Shown: positions 1 through 7,304, counted from the first letter of the stretch. The stretch is DNA of 9,457 nt from JAYVJM01 sp043769275 (GCA_043769275.1 JAYVJM010000017.1:1-9457); one strand, 5' to 3'. Made by a program: numbers and translations. Notes: generated by a model from the letters alone, not told the origin.

Positions 1-87
1 CCGCTTTTATCCATAGTAACTTTTTCTGGAAAACCGTTGGCCAACATTGCCTTGTGAAAAAAGCGCATGGCCGCTGCTTTATCGCGT
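1..87. repeat. 87-bp terminal direct repeat, left copy
   Basis: Bases 1-87 match 9371-9457 base for base in the same orientation, and the match reaches both edges of the window. It lies within an IS6-family transposase gene. It can mean two direct copies of one insertion sequence, or a sequence that closes on itself as a circle with an assembly overlap of 87 bases. Confidence 0.97.
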
Positions 88-101
88 TTTGCTGTCAAAT
101 A
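1..101 (-). pseudogene. 5'-truncated IS6-family transposase fragment (left edge)
   Basis: Read on the minus strand, this stretch encodes YLTAKRDKAAAMRFF followed by the VTMDKSG block, typical of the middle of the DDE domain of IS6-family transposases, where the second catalytic Asp lies. The frame stays open to about position 192, but transposase similarity stops near 101 and the residues beyond it do not match the family. There is no start codon, first catalytic Asp or helix-turn-helix in the visible part, so this copy has lost its 5' half. The gene continues off the left edge. The break lies about 75 bases downstream of the gspF stop, where gspG would be expected. The exact breakpoint (about 98 to 110) is my estimate from where protein similarity fades. 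Bases 1-87 are identical to 9371-9457. Confidence 0.8.
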
Positions 102-125
102 TATGGTATAATAAAACTGTGGTTT

Positions 126-142
126 AAACTGTCTGGCAGTTT
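126..142. repeat. Small inverted repeat downstream of gspF
   Basis: AAACTG (126-131) and CAGTTT (137-142) form a 6-bp stem with a 5-base loop, followed on the plus strand by two more T. A further AAACTGT occurs at 114-120. The stem has only two G-C pairs. In the direction of the gsp operon (minus strand) no U-run follows, so it is a poor intrinsic terminator for gspF. It could act weakly on plus-strand transcription. Function is unknown. Confidence 0.3.
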
Positions 143-174
143 TTGTACTGCGTCTTTCACATACATCGACGGCA

Positions 175-1398
175 TTACGCCACCAAGTTGTTCATTTCAA
201 TAATAGGCAACAAGATTGCCATGACTATTGTCAACACGGCACCGGCCATCAATACCAGCATGATAGGCGGCAAAATGCTGACAACGATGCCAATAAACGC
301 TTGCAGATCCTGCTCTTGACTAGTCGCCACACGTGAGAGCATCGTATCTAGCTCACCACTGGATTCGCCGCTTGCAACCATGTGCAGCATCATAGGGGGG
401 AAATAGCCTGCGTGCTGTAGGGCATTTTTGAGGCTTGACCCCTCGCTGACTTTTTGGGTAGCTTCTTTTACTCGACCCTGTAGCCAGCAATTCGACATAA
501 CGCCACCAGCAATACGCATCGCATCTACCAATGGAACTCCGCTGCTCGTTAAAATACTGAGTGTGCTGGCAAAGCGTGATGTATTAATATTGCGCGAAAG
601 TTTTCCAAATAGTGGCAACGTCAAAATTTTCCTGTGCCAAGACAACTGAATTGCTGGTTTCTGCAAGAGCGTATTGGCACCTACGATGGTGCCCACTATG
701 AGTATCAGCATTAACCACCACCAGTTAACAAAAAAACTACTAGTGGCGATAAGTCCTTGCGTAATGCCAGGTAATGCCTGCCCTGTACCACTAAAAACCT
801 GTACCACATTTGGCACAACTTTTATCATCAAAAGAGATACAATAGCTACAGAAAAAACCATTAAAAACAGAGGGTAAACCATGGCTCCCTGAATTTTTTG
901 TTTAGTTGCCTTGCTGCTTTCTGTGTAATCTGCCAGCCGATTCAAAACTAGGTTTAGATGCCCTGAATGTTCGCCCGCAGATACGGTGGCACGATACAAA
1001 TTTGGGAAGGCGCGAGGAAACTCACCTAAGCTATCCGCTAATGAATGCCCCTCCAATACTTTCGAGCGCACAGCCATTACCATGCCGCTTATACGTGCTT
1101 TTTCTGTTTGCTGGGCAACAGCAGCCAATACATCGCCAATGGGCAAACCAGCCTGCACTAACGTTGCCATCTGCCGTGTTAACAAAGCGAGATCACGCGC
1201 ATTGATTGACGGCCCAAAACCAAAACTGAATTTTTTGCTAGCGCCTTTGTTAACAACATTGGATGTTGTTTCGACCGATAGAGGGACTAAGCCACGATCA
1301 CGCAATTGCTGGCGTATCTGACGCTGGCTATCCCCTTCTAGAACTCCTTTGCTTTGGTGTCCCTTGCTATCCAGAGCAACGTATTCAAAAGCGGCCAC
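175..1398 (-). CDS. gspF: Type II secretion system inner-membrane platform protein GspF
   Basis: GspF is the polytopic inner-membrane platform of the type II secretion system. It links the GspE ATPase to pseudopilus assembly. The 407 residues match the family's usual length of about 400. The N-terminal MAAFEYVALD with the following KGVLEGDS is typical of the family. Two T2SSF repeats follow at roughly 72-195 and 275-397, with LVQAGLPIGDVLAA and LTSSGVPLVDAMRIA as the equivalent helices. Hydrophobic segments lie at about 173-195, 219-241 and 370-398. The start is a GTG, chosen because a good AGAGGA ribosome site lies 9 bases upstream and the N-terminus aligns with the family. It begins 5 bases after the gspE stop, so the two are co-transcribed and probably translationally coupled. 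The next expected gene, gspG, is absent: an IS6 transposase fragment lies about 75 bases beyond the stop. Confidence 0.95.
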   Translation of the reverse strand: MAAFEYVALDSKGHQSKGVLEGDSQRQIRQQLRDRGLVPLSVETTSNVVNKGASKKFSFGFGPSINARDLALLTRQMATLVQAGLPIGDVLAAVAQQTEKARISGMVMAVRSKVLEGHSLADSLGEFPRAFPNLYRATVSAGEHSGHLNLVLNRLADYTESSKATKQKIQGAMVYPLFLMVFSVAIVSLLMIKVVPNVVQVFSGTGQALPGITQGLIATSSFFVNWWWLMLILIVGTIVGANTLLQKPAIQLSWHRKILTLPLFGKLSRNINTSRFASTLSILTSSGVPLVDAMRIAGGVMSNCWLQGRVKEATQKVSEGSSLKNALQHAGYFPPMMLHMVASGESSGELDTMLSRVATSQEQDLQAFIGIVVSILPPIMLVLMAGAVLTIVMAILLPIIEMNNLVA

Positions 1399-1403
1399 TT
1401 AGA

Positions 1404-2936
1404 TTATTCCTCTTGTGTTACGCGCAAAACTTCTTCCACTGTCGTTTGGCCATTTAAAACTCTGGTGCGACCATCGTCACGAATGCCAGGGCCTTTTGTT
1501 CGAGCATAGGCGGTTAATTCAGCTTCCGACACTCGGCTATGAATCATTTCACGCAATTTGTCATCAACAGCCACTAATTCATACACACCTGTGCGACCCC
1601 TATAGCCTTGTTGCTTGCAGTGTTCACAGCCGACTGGACGATAGATGATAGGTGGGTTGCCTGGATCTGCCTGTAAAAAGGCACATTCACCAACATCTGC
1701 CACATGCTCTTTTTTACAATCAGGGCACAACACGCGCACTAGCCGCTGAGCTAACAGACCAATTAGGCTAGATGAGAGAAGGAATGGCTCAATGCCCATA
1801 TCCATTAAACGCGTTATTGCACCAATAGCAGTATTAGTGTGCAGAGTTGATAACACTAAATGGCCTGTTAAGCTGGCCTGCACACCAATTTCAGCAGTTT
1901 CCAAATCCCTAATTTCACCGATCATAACTACATCAGGGTCTTGCCGTAACATTGCACGCAGGGTACGTGCGAAAGTCATATCTGCCTTTGTGCTAACTTG
2001 CGTCTGCCCTATGCCTTCGATGTTGTACTCAACAGGGTCCTCTACGGTCAAAATATTTTGCGCTGAATTGTTGATGCTGCTTAAGCCGGCATATAGTGAA
2101 GTGGTTTTACCAGAGCCCGTAGGCCCAGTAACCAAAACGATACCATGTGGACGCTTCAATAGTTCTGCAAAGAGCTGCAAGTCCCGCGGCTGCATGCCCA
2201 AAATATCTAAATTTAAACGACCTGCGCGCTTGTCCAGCAAGCGCAACACCACTCGCTCGCCGTTGTGTGAGGGCATAGTTGAAACACGAATATCAACTTC
2301 CCTGCCTGCAACGCGTAGAGAAATGCGGCCGTCTTGCGGCACACGTTTTTCAGCAATGTCCATTTTTGCCATAACTTTTATACGCGACACTAATAAGGGC
2401 GCTAAAGCACGCTTAGGCTGCACGACCTCACGTAATACGCCGTCAGTGCGTAAACGTACGACCAGCCGTTTTTCAAAGGTCTCTATATGAATGTCGGATG
2501 CATTTTGTTTAACTGCCTCCGTTAAAAGCGCATTGATTAGCCGGATGATAGGCGCGTCACCTTCTTGTTCCAACAAGTCTTCTGTTTCCGGTACTGATTC
2601 TGCAAGGCTGGCAAGATCCATGTCATCGCCGAGACCCTCAACCATTTGCATTGCAGCACCAGAGTCATTTTCGTAGGCTTTTGCCAAACGCGCTTCAAAG
2701 TCAGAGGCAACGACTTGCTCAAACCGCACACTCGCAGCCATGATGCGCTGTGCCTCAAACAAAGCTTGTGGAGTTACGCCTTCGCGATACCAGATAATGG
2801 CTGGGTTACTTGTGCTAGGAGCTACCAATACGCCATAACGCTTGGCAAAACCAAACGGCAGTCGCAAAGAGGATGCCGCCAAAGGAATTTCCTTTTCGCT
2901 TTCGGGTAAAGACAGGCCGGCATTTATCTCATTCAT
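1404..2936 (-). CDS. gspE: Type II secretion system ATPase GspE
   Basis: GspE is the hexameric cytoplasmic ATPase that powers pseudopilus assembly, docked on GspF, GspL and GspC. From the ATG at 2936 it is 510 residues, close to the usual 490-505. It begins MNEINAGLSL, and the family's LPFGFAKRYGVLV block lies at about 26-38. The catalytic half carries Walker A GPTGSGKT (271-278), the Asp box around VEDPVEY (298-304), Walker B VVMIGE (336-341) and the His box LSTLHTN (362-368). The zinc-binding tetracysteine motif is intact: C404, C407, C437 and C440. The frame is open further upstream to 3071, but that extension would overlap gspD by over 120 bases and has no family character, so I place the start 7 bases after the gspD stop. 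The ribosome site there (AAGAAG, about 13 bases away) is weak, suggesting coupling to gspD. Confidence 0.96.
   Translation of the reverse strand: MNEINAGLSLPESEKEIPLAASSLRLPFGFAKRYGVLVAPSTSNPAIIWYREGVTPQALFEAQRIMAASVRFEQVVASDFEARLAKAYENDSGAAMQMVEGLGDDMDLASLAESVPETEDLLEQEGDAPIIRLINALLTEAVKQNASDIHIETFEKRLVVRLRTDGVLREVVQPKRALAPLLVSRIKVMAKMDIAEKRVPQDGRISLRVAGREVDIRVSTMPSHNGERVVLRLLDKRAGRLNLDILGMQPRDLQLFAELLKRPHGIVLVTGPTGSGKTTSLYAGLSSINNSAQNILTVEDPVEYNIEGIGQTQVSTKADMTFARTLRAMLRQDPDVVMIGEIRDLETAEIGVQASLTGHLVLSTLHTNTAIGAITRLMDMGIEPFLLSSSLIGLLAQRLVRVLCPDCKKEHVADVGECAFLQADPGNPPIIYRPVGCEHCKQQGYRGRTGVYELVAVDDKLREMIHSRVSEAELTAYARTKGPGIRDDGRTRVLNGQTTVEEVLRVTQEE
1408..1413 (-). promoter_or_regulatory. Ribosome binding site of gspF
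   Basis: AGAGGA on the minus strand lies 9 bases before the GTG start of gspF. It is embedded in the last codons of gspE, just before its TAA stop. It supports the GTG start and suggests that gspF translation is coupled to termination on gspE. Confidence 0.7.
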
Positions 2937-2943
2937 ACAAATA

Positions 2944-5100
2944 TCAGCTTCTTGGCGCGACGGGGGCGGTTGCTTTGAGTGTAGGTGCCGTGACAGGACT
3001 GAGAGGGCGCCTAGATGGAATGCTGCCTTTTTGCTGCGGCCAGATGGGCAATTTAGGAAGCTCCGCTTCATTATTCAGGTGTAAATAATCTCTGAGCTCT
3101 GTGTCATTAAACCTTTGTTGCCTATTACGCAAATCCCTATAATTGCCTCCCGCTGTATCAGCAATATCCTCGTCATCGCGCAAAATTCTCGGATGGATGA
3201 AGACCATAAGGTTTTTCTTGGTCACCTTCTTGGTGCTACCTTTAAATAAATGCCCCAAGATAGGAATGTCGCTTAAAAAAGGCACGCCGCTTTCAATTGT
3301 TTGCACGTCATTACGTATCAAGCCTCCCAATACGAGTATGGCACCGTCACGCACGAGTGCTTTTGTCGTGATTTCGCGCTTCTGGGTAATAATATCGGAC
3401 GCTCCAGACTCGCCACCAACATTGGCTGCGTTGTCAATACTTTCCACTTTTTGCTCAATTTCCAGCGTTAGCATATCCTCTTGATTGATGCGTGGCTTCA
3501 CCTTAAGCGTTATGCCAATATCTTCGCGTGTGATAGAAACAAAGTCATTGTTGTACAGTTGAGCCGGTGTCGATGGTGGTGTTTCAGTGCCGCCTGTACC
3601 GTAACTGCGATTTTGCACGCCCGTCCGGAATGGCACACTTTCACCCACTAGAATTTTTGCTTCCTCATTATCCAGTGCAGTCACAGTGGGCGTTGATAGC
3701 ACGTTAGCTCCCGTTGTTTTTTGTAGTGCGTGTATTACTGCATTTAGGTTGCCACCTTTGACGATGCCCATGCTCAAGCCGCCATCAACTAACTTGCTGA
3801 AATCAGGTAACGTCGCGGAGCCTGAAGGAAAAAGACCATTAGCTTTAAAGCCGCCTGAGCCATCCACGCTCCAAAACACGCCCAAATCTCGACTGACATC
3901 GGTATTAACCTCAACAATTAAAGCCTCAACTAAAACCTGTTTTCGGCGCACATCCAGTTTGGCTAACACGCCTTTCATGGTCTTAAGCATAGCGGGGGGA
4001 GCCGTGAGGACCACAGCGTTAGTCTGCTCCAAAGCTTGGATGCCTACCTCAACTTGTTGAGCGCCACCATCTTTGGCTCCGGCACTTTTTTTCGCGCTGC
4101 CTCCAACACCGTCAAGGATGGGGATCATATCTTTCGCTGTAATATAGTTAAGGTATACCACTTGTGTATTGCCTTCACCGGCCAATGGCTGATCTAAGCG
4201 CTGGATAAGCTTACGTAATTGCAAGCGCATGACAGGGTCGCCTGTCATTAAAATGCTGTTGGATCGATCGTCTGTTGTAATGTTCAAGGCTGTTGGCGAG
4301 TGCGTTTCTCTGCCGCCCGGTGTTTTTGCGATAAGATCCATCAGGATTTTGCCCACATCTTTTGCGCTGGCAAAATCCAGCTTGATAATTTCTATATCGA
4401 CAGCACCAACCTTGTCTATCCTATTGATAATGTTGACAATTTGATCTATGTTTCCTGCACGATCTGCCAAAATCAGCGTATTTGTCTCCGGATAAGCAGC
4501 AAAGTGAGCACTATTGGGAGTCAGAGGTCGAAGCAGGTTTATTAACTGCGTAGCTGCCAAGTTTTTAATCTTGATAATGCGTACCACGATCTCTTCTCGT
4601 CCAGCGTGTGTGCTTTCGTCTCCGACGGGAACTTTTTCTGTTTTGGCTTCTGGCTCCGGCAGTATTTTTATTGTGTCGCCATTTTCTACTACAGCCAAAC
4701 CGCTCAGCTGCAGGGCTGACATAAATACCTGCCAAGCCTCGGCACGCGCCATAGGCTCACCGGCAACCACTGTGATTTTTTTGCCTTGCACGCCAGGGTG
4801 GACAATGATGTTCTTAGTAGTAAGGTCCGATGCCCAGCGGATGACATCCTTAACATCAGCGTTGTCAAACGCAATGGTTATCTTCTTTTCTACTTGGACT
4901 TGTTCAACTTGAGTCGGCTCACCATTCGCCGCCTGTAGCGGGCTAGCCTTTTGACTTGCTGCTGGTGGCGGCTGTACTTGTGTCTGCAAGGGGCTACGAG
5001 CCAGAGCTGGCATCGTGACACCGAACAGCGGCAAAAATAACGCCAAGCATATACGGCTCATCAACAGGGGCTGTCTTTGCATTCCTTTCAAATTGCGCAT
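2944..5100 (-). CDS. gspD: Type II secretion system secretin GspD
   Basis: GspD forms the outer-membrane channel through which folded proteins leave the periplasm. The 718 residues fit the family. A signal peptide spans about 1-35 (basic start, hydrophobic core LALFLPLFGV, likely cut after PALA); there is no lipobox. A Pro/Gln-rich linker leads to N0 (about 73-147, IAFDNADVKDVIRWA), N1 (about 171-230), N2 (about 235-303) and N3 (about 312-383, with a Gly/Lys/Ala-rich loop at 332-347). The secretin core runs from about 385 to 640 and includes the VPFLSDIPILGHLF signature (606-619). The C-terminal tail (about 645-718) is basic and Pro-rich, suited to pilotin or peptidoglycan contact, though this is inference. 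The ATG at 5100 is preceded by a weak AGG about 11 bases away; internal Met7 and Met14 are alternatives. A 76-bp gap separates it from gspC. Confidence 0.96.
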   Translation of the reverse strand: MRNLKGMQRQPLLMSRICLALFLPLFGVTMPALARSPLQTQVQPPPAASQKASPLQAANGEPTQVEQVQVEKKITIAFDNADVKDVIRWASDLTTKNIIVHPGVQGKKITVVAGEPMARAEAWQVFMSALQLSGLAVVENGDTIKILPEPEAKTEKVPVGDESTHAGREEIVVRIIKIKNLAATQLINLLRPLTPNSAHFAAYPETNTLILADRAGNIDQIVNIINRIDKVGAVDIEIIKLDFASAKDVGKILMDLIAKTPGGRETHSPTALNITTDDRSNSILMTGDPVMRLQLRKLIQRLDQPLAGEGNTQVVYLNYITAKDMIPILDGVGGSAKKSAGAKDGGAQQVEVGIQALEQTNAVVLTAPPAMLKTMKGVLAKLDVRRKQVLVEALIVEVNTDVSRDLGVFWSVDGSGGFKANGLFPSGSATLPDFSKLVDGGLSMGIVKGGNLNAVIHALQKTTGANVLSTPTVTALDNEEAKILVGESVPFRTGVQNRSYGTGGTETPPSTPAQLYNNDFVSITREDIGITLKVKPRINQEDMLTLEIEQKVESIDNAANVGGESGASDIITQKREITTKALVRDGAILVLGGLIRNDVQTIESGVPFLSDIPILGHLFKGSTKKVTKKNLMVFIHPRILRDDEDIADTAGGNYRDLRNRQQRFNDTELRDYLHLNNEAELPKLPIWPQQKGSIPSRRPLSPVTAPTLKATAPVAPRS

Positions 5101-5176
5101 CTGTTTTATGACCTGTAAATAATGTTGCTGTAGTTAAAGGACTATATGAGCCCTCGGGTTAGAAAAGCGACTAAGC

Positions 5177-5890
5177 CTACTGGTTTATGTTGGGTCTTCT
5201 CTGTAATCGTTCTCGCAAAGTCAGACCCCTCGACTCTATTTCTTCATTGGGAGGGGTTATAGGAGGAAGCCGCCGAGCAAAAGGCATAGAGCTCGATTCT
5301 CCCTCTGAGTTCCCTGTATTCAACCCTACCGATCCAAAAGCTGAAAAATCCTGCTGATCCCCTGAGCGCTGCTCTCCCTTAGGGAAGCTTAATGTTTCGT
5401 ATCTGTTCGCTCGCTTCAAAACGACGGTGGCAGGATCAACCTTATACAAAACTGCATCGCCAGGGATTGCATCACCAACATAATAACGTCTTGTGCCAGA
5501 TCCAATTGCCGTAATCAACGCGCTTGCCTTGGTCGGATCACTATCAGTAATCGCACCAACCAACAGAAGCCTTAATTCTGTTTTTGGTAAAACACGGTCA
5601 ACAACCTGAACGACGGGGGGCTTGTCTGCCGCGTTGCCGAATAAGTGCAAAGAAACTACTTGTTGTAAGCTCATGCCTTGCTCTCGTTTAGCGGTCGCCT
5701 TGATTTTTAGCCGACTGTCATCAATAAAGTCTCCTTTTTTGATGCCCCAAAGACCCCACACCTGCAAAGAAAAGCCAGCCAGCGTCAACAGGGTGACAGC
5801 AAGAAATGTCAAAAGCTTAGGCAGCACGCGTAAACCACTCCAGCTGAGCAATGGGATTTTCAAATAGGCGTTTACGATGTTTAGTGTCAA
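5177..5890 (-). CDS. gspC: Type II secretion system inner-membrane coupler GspC
   Basis: GspC spans the inner membrane and contacts the N0 domain of GspD, coupling the platform to the secretin. The 237 residues show a short cytoplasmic N-terminus, one membrane helix (about 25-47), and a homology region (about 78-168) that opens with VVSLHLFGNA and includes LRLLLVGAI, ALITAIGSGTRRYYVGDAI and VVLKRANRYETLSF. The remaining 65 or so residues are hydrophilic, rich in Ser, Gly, Pro and Arg. Neither a PDZ domain nor a convincing coiled coil is visible. The start is uncertain: an in-frame stop lies two codons before TTG 5890, so TTG is the first possible start, with only a weak AGG about 13 bases upstream. 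GTG at codon 22 has a better GGAG site but would leave almost no cytoplasmic segment. Identity rests on the homology region and on position just before gspD. Confidence 0.88.
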   Translation of the reverse strand: MTLNIVNAYLKIPLLSWSGLRVLPKLLTFLAVTLLTLAGFSLQVWGLWGIKKGDFIDDSRLKIKATAKREQGMSLQQVVSLHLFGNAADKPPVVQVVDRVLPKTELRLLLVGAITDSDPTKASALITAIGSGTRRYYVGDAIPGDAVLYKVDPATVVLKRANRYETLSFPKGEQRSGDQQDFSAFGSVGLNTGNSEGESSSMPFARRLPPITPPNEEIESRGLTLRERLQRRPNINQ

Positions 5891-6050
5891 TTTTTACGCG
5901 CCTACTATTAATCAAGCCAATATTAGCAATCACAGTCAACATACCAGGCCTCTTCATATAAGCGCTTAGGCGCAATGCCCACGCATGATCTGTTGATTGC
6001 AGTGATAGCTTGCCGCAACGATCCATAAATATCACCACTCCCTAAATCCA
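5891..6050. other. Intergenic region between tatD and gspC
   Basis: This 160-bp gap separates the tatD stop from the first possible gspC start. On the minus strand it holds a TTGACT (5934-5939) and a TAATAT (5920-5925), but they are only 8 bases apart, so they do not form a standard promoter together. A 73-codon frame (6038-5817, GTG or internal ATG 6026 start, AGGGAG nearby) crosses it and overlaps the start of gspC; it resembles nothing I know. The gsp genes may start from a promoter here or be read through from pilZ-tatD. Confidence 0.4.
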
Positions 6051-6878
6051 TCAGCAGCAACGAGCGAACAGTCGGTGAAAATTCTCCCAAACTGCCGTAG
6101 CCAATATATCAATGGACTCCCCACGCAACTCAGCCAAATAGCTAAAAACGTCTACCACATAACTAGGCTGATTCTGACATCCTCTGTGCGGCACCGGAGC
6201 CAACCAAGGAGAGTCCGTTTCAACCAACAACCTATTTAACGGCACACGCTTGGCCACTTCACGAACATTGTCTGCATTACGAAAAGTAACAATGCCAGAT
6301 ATAGATATATAGTAGCCTAGCAATAGTGCATGTCCAGCCATCTCCCATGATTCAGTAAAACAATGTAGTACACCTGCATGCGGAGAAGCTACTTCTCGTA
6401 AGGCATCGAGAGTTTCTGCCTGAGCATCACGCGTATGAACCACCACAGGCAAAGCAAGGTCGCGTGCGAGTGCTAGATGTGCGCGAAAGCTGGCCAGTTG
6501 CGAAGACATTGTGTCGGGAGACCCCGTCTTTTCATTGCGTGAAAAGTCGAGTCCAGTCTCACCTATAGCTACCACTTTTTTATGCTGCGCCAGTAGGCGC
6601 AGCCTTTCTATAGTGCTATCTATCCGGGTTATTAACGCATCATCACTATATTCAGATGGATGGATGCCGATTGCGGCATAAACAGGAGAGTGTTTTTCAG
6701 CGATCGCGATAACTCTGTCAAGGTTATCTAGCCCAATGCCGATACACAAAAAGCGCTCCACGCCTCGCTCAACAGCAACGTCTAAAGCGGTGGTCAAATC
6801 ATGGCCAAATTCGTCCAATTTAAGCTTGTCGAGATGACAGTGTGAGTCAAGGAACGGCATCAAATTGGTATCATCCAT
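6051..6878 (-). CDS. TatD-family metal-dependent hydrolase (YcfH type)
   Basis: This is a TIM-barrel metal hydrolase of the TatD family, whose members act as Mg-dependent 3'-5' DNases or RNases in the cytoplasm. The metal-binding set is complete, counting from ATG 6878: H13 and H15 in DSHCHLD, H73 in GIHP, E107 in GETGLDF, H148 in VVHTRDA, H172 in LHCFTES and D222 in ETDSPWLAP. The HRGCQNQPSYV segment (231-241) is typical of the YcfH branch. At 275 residues it has the usual length. The ATG overlaps the pilZ stop by one base (TGATG), so translation is probably coupled; a GTG one codon upstream (6881) is an alternative start. The pilZ-tatD order matches the arrangement after holB in Pseudomonas. 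YcfH, TatD and YjjV subgroups are hard to separate without an alignment, so no symbol is given. Confidence 0.93.
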   Translation of the reverse strand: MDDTNLMPFLDSHCHLDKLKLDEFGHDLTTALDVAVERGVERFLCIGIGLDNLDRVIAIAEKHSPVYAAIGIHPSEYSDDALITRIDSTIERLRLLAQHKKVVAIGETGLDFSRNEKTGSPDTMSSQLASFRAHLALARDLALPVVVHTRDAQAETLDALREVASPHAGVLHCFTESWEMAGHALLLGYYISISGIVTFRNADNVREVAKRVPLNRLLVETDSPWLAPVPHRGCQNQPSYVVDVFSYLAELRGESIDILATAVWENFHRLFARCC

Positions 6879-7222
6879 CACATCGTGTGTGTTGTGCGAT
6901 CAGACTCAAGTGAGCCTGTCAGATAGGTCTCTATTTTTCGTAATGCTGTATTGCTTGGGTCATTGAACTGCACGCCAATACCTGCCACTCGATTGCCTTG
7001 TGCGCCTTTTGGCGTAAGCCAAACTACTTTGCCCGCCAAGGGGATTTTTTCTGGATCATCCATTAAGGTCAATAGCATAAACACCTCACTACCCAGCTTG
7101 TATGTCTTGCTCGTAGGGATAAACAAGCCGCCACCCTGCACGAACGGCATATAGGCCGCATACAATACTGCTTTGTCTTTGATTGTGAGCGAAAGAATGC
7201 CTTTACCACCTGCTCCCATCAT
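6878..7222 (-). CDS. pilZ: Type IV pilus assembly protein PilZ
   Basis: This 114-residue protein closely resembles Pseudomonas PilZ (118 residues), including GILSLTIKDKAVLYAAYMPF (8-27), GGLFIPTSKTYKLGSEVFML (31-50), the AGKVVW core (63-68), GAQGNRVAGIGVQF (73-86) and the identical C-terminal THTM. PilZ is a small cytoplasmic protein needed for type IV pilus biogenesis that binds the extension ATPase PilB and the regulator FimX. It lacks the N-terminal RxxxR and the (D/N)xSxxG motif, so it should not bind cyclic-di-GMP itself, as is known for this clade. Two ATGs (7222 and 7219) are possible. AGGG lies 7 bases before the first. A strong promoter lies about 55 bases upstream. holB and tmk, its usual upstream partners, are replaced by divergent fdxA. 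The adjoining T2SS genes make a link to GspE thinkable but unproven. Confidence 0.96.
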   Translation of the reverse strand: MMGAGGKGILSLTIKDKAVLYAAYMPFVQGGGLFIPTSKTYKLGSEVFMLLTLMDDPEKIPLAGKVVWLTPKGAQGNRVAGIGVQFNDPSNTALRKIETYLTGSLESDRTTHTM

Positions 7223-7239
7223 ATGTACACCCTTGTCCC

Positions 7240-7255
7240 TGCCTTAATAAAGGCA
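7240..7255. repeat. Perfect 6-bp hairpin in the pilZ leader
   Basis: TGCCTT and AAGGCA flank the 4-base loop AATA. It lies between the pilZ promoter and the pilZ ribosome site (AGGG at 7230-7233, minus strand), ending about 6 bases from it, so it would form in the 5' end of the transcript. It could modulate translation or be a protein-binding palindrome. It lacks a following U-run on the minus strand and is not a terminator. Confidence 0.45.
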
Positions 7256-7275
7256 TGATTAGCAAGCTTAAATTT

Positions 7276-7304
7276 AGATTAGCCATTAAGACTGCAGCGG
7301 TCAA
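7276..7304 (-). promoter_or_regulatory. Sigma70-type promoter of pilZ-tatD (and possibly gspCDEF)
   Basis: On the minus strand TTGACC (7299-7304) and TAATCT (7276-7281) are separated by exactly 17 bases. The first matches the -35 consensus at five of six positions and the second matches the -10 at four of six. Transcription would start near 7269, leaving a leader of about 47 bases before pilZ. It is the clearest promoter in the window. Confidence 0.7.

Noticed and set aside
93..112. TTGACA (minus) and TATAAT (plus) near the left IS fragment as promoters
   Set aside because: Neither has a partner hexamer at 15 to 19 bases on its own strand, and the TTGACA encodes conserved transposase residues.
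1792..2490. Long plus-strand open frame (232 codons) opposite gspE
   Set aside because: It lies wholly antisense to the catalytic core of gspE, and its translation is rich in Ser, Arg, Thr and Cys with no family character. It is a mirror of constrained coding sequence.
2937..3071. Upstream extension of gspE to the ATG at 3071
   Set aside because: It would overlap the gspD C-terminus by over 120 bases, and its basic, Cys-containing translation is unlike GspE N-termini. ATG 2936 aligns with the family.
4514..4912. Plus-strand 132-codon frame opposite gspD
   Set aside because: Antisense to the N0/N1 region of gspD, with no recognisable domain or convincing ribosome site.
6905..7160. PilZ as a cyclic-di-GMP receptor
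   Set aside because: The RxxxR and (D/N)xSxxG motifs are missing. The sequence matches the type IV pilus PilZ clade, which does not bind the nucleotide.
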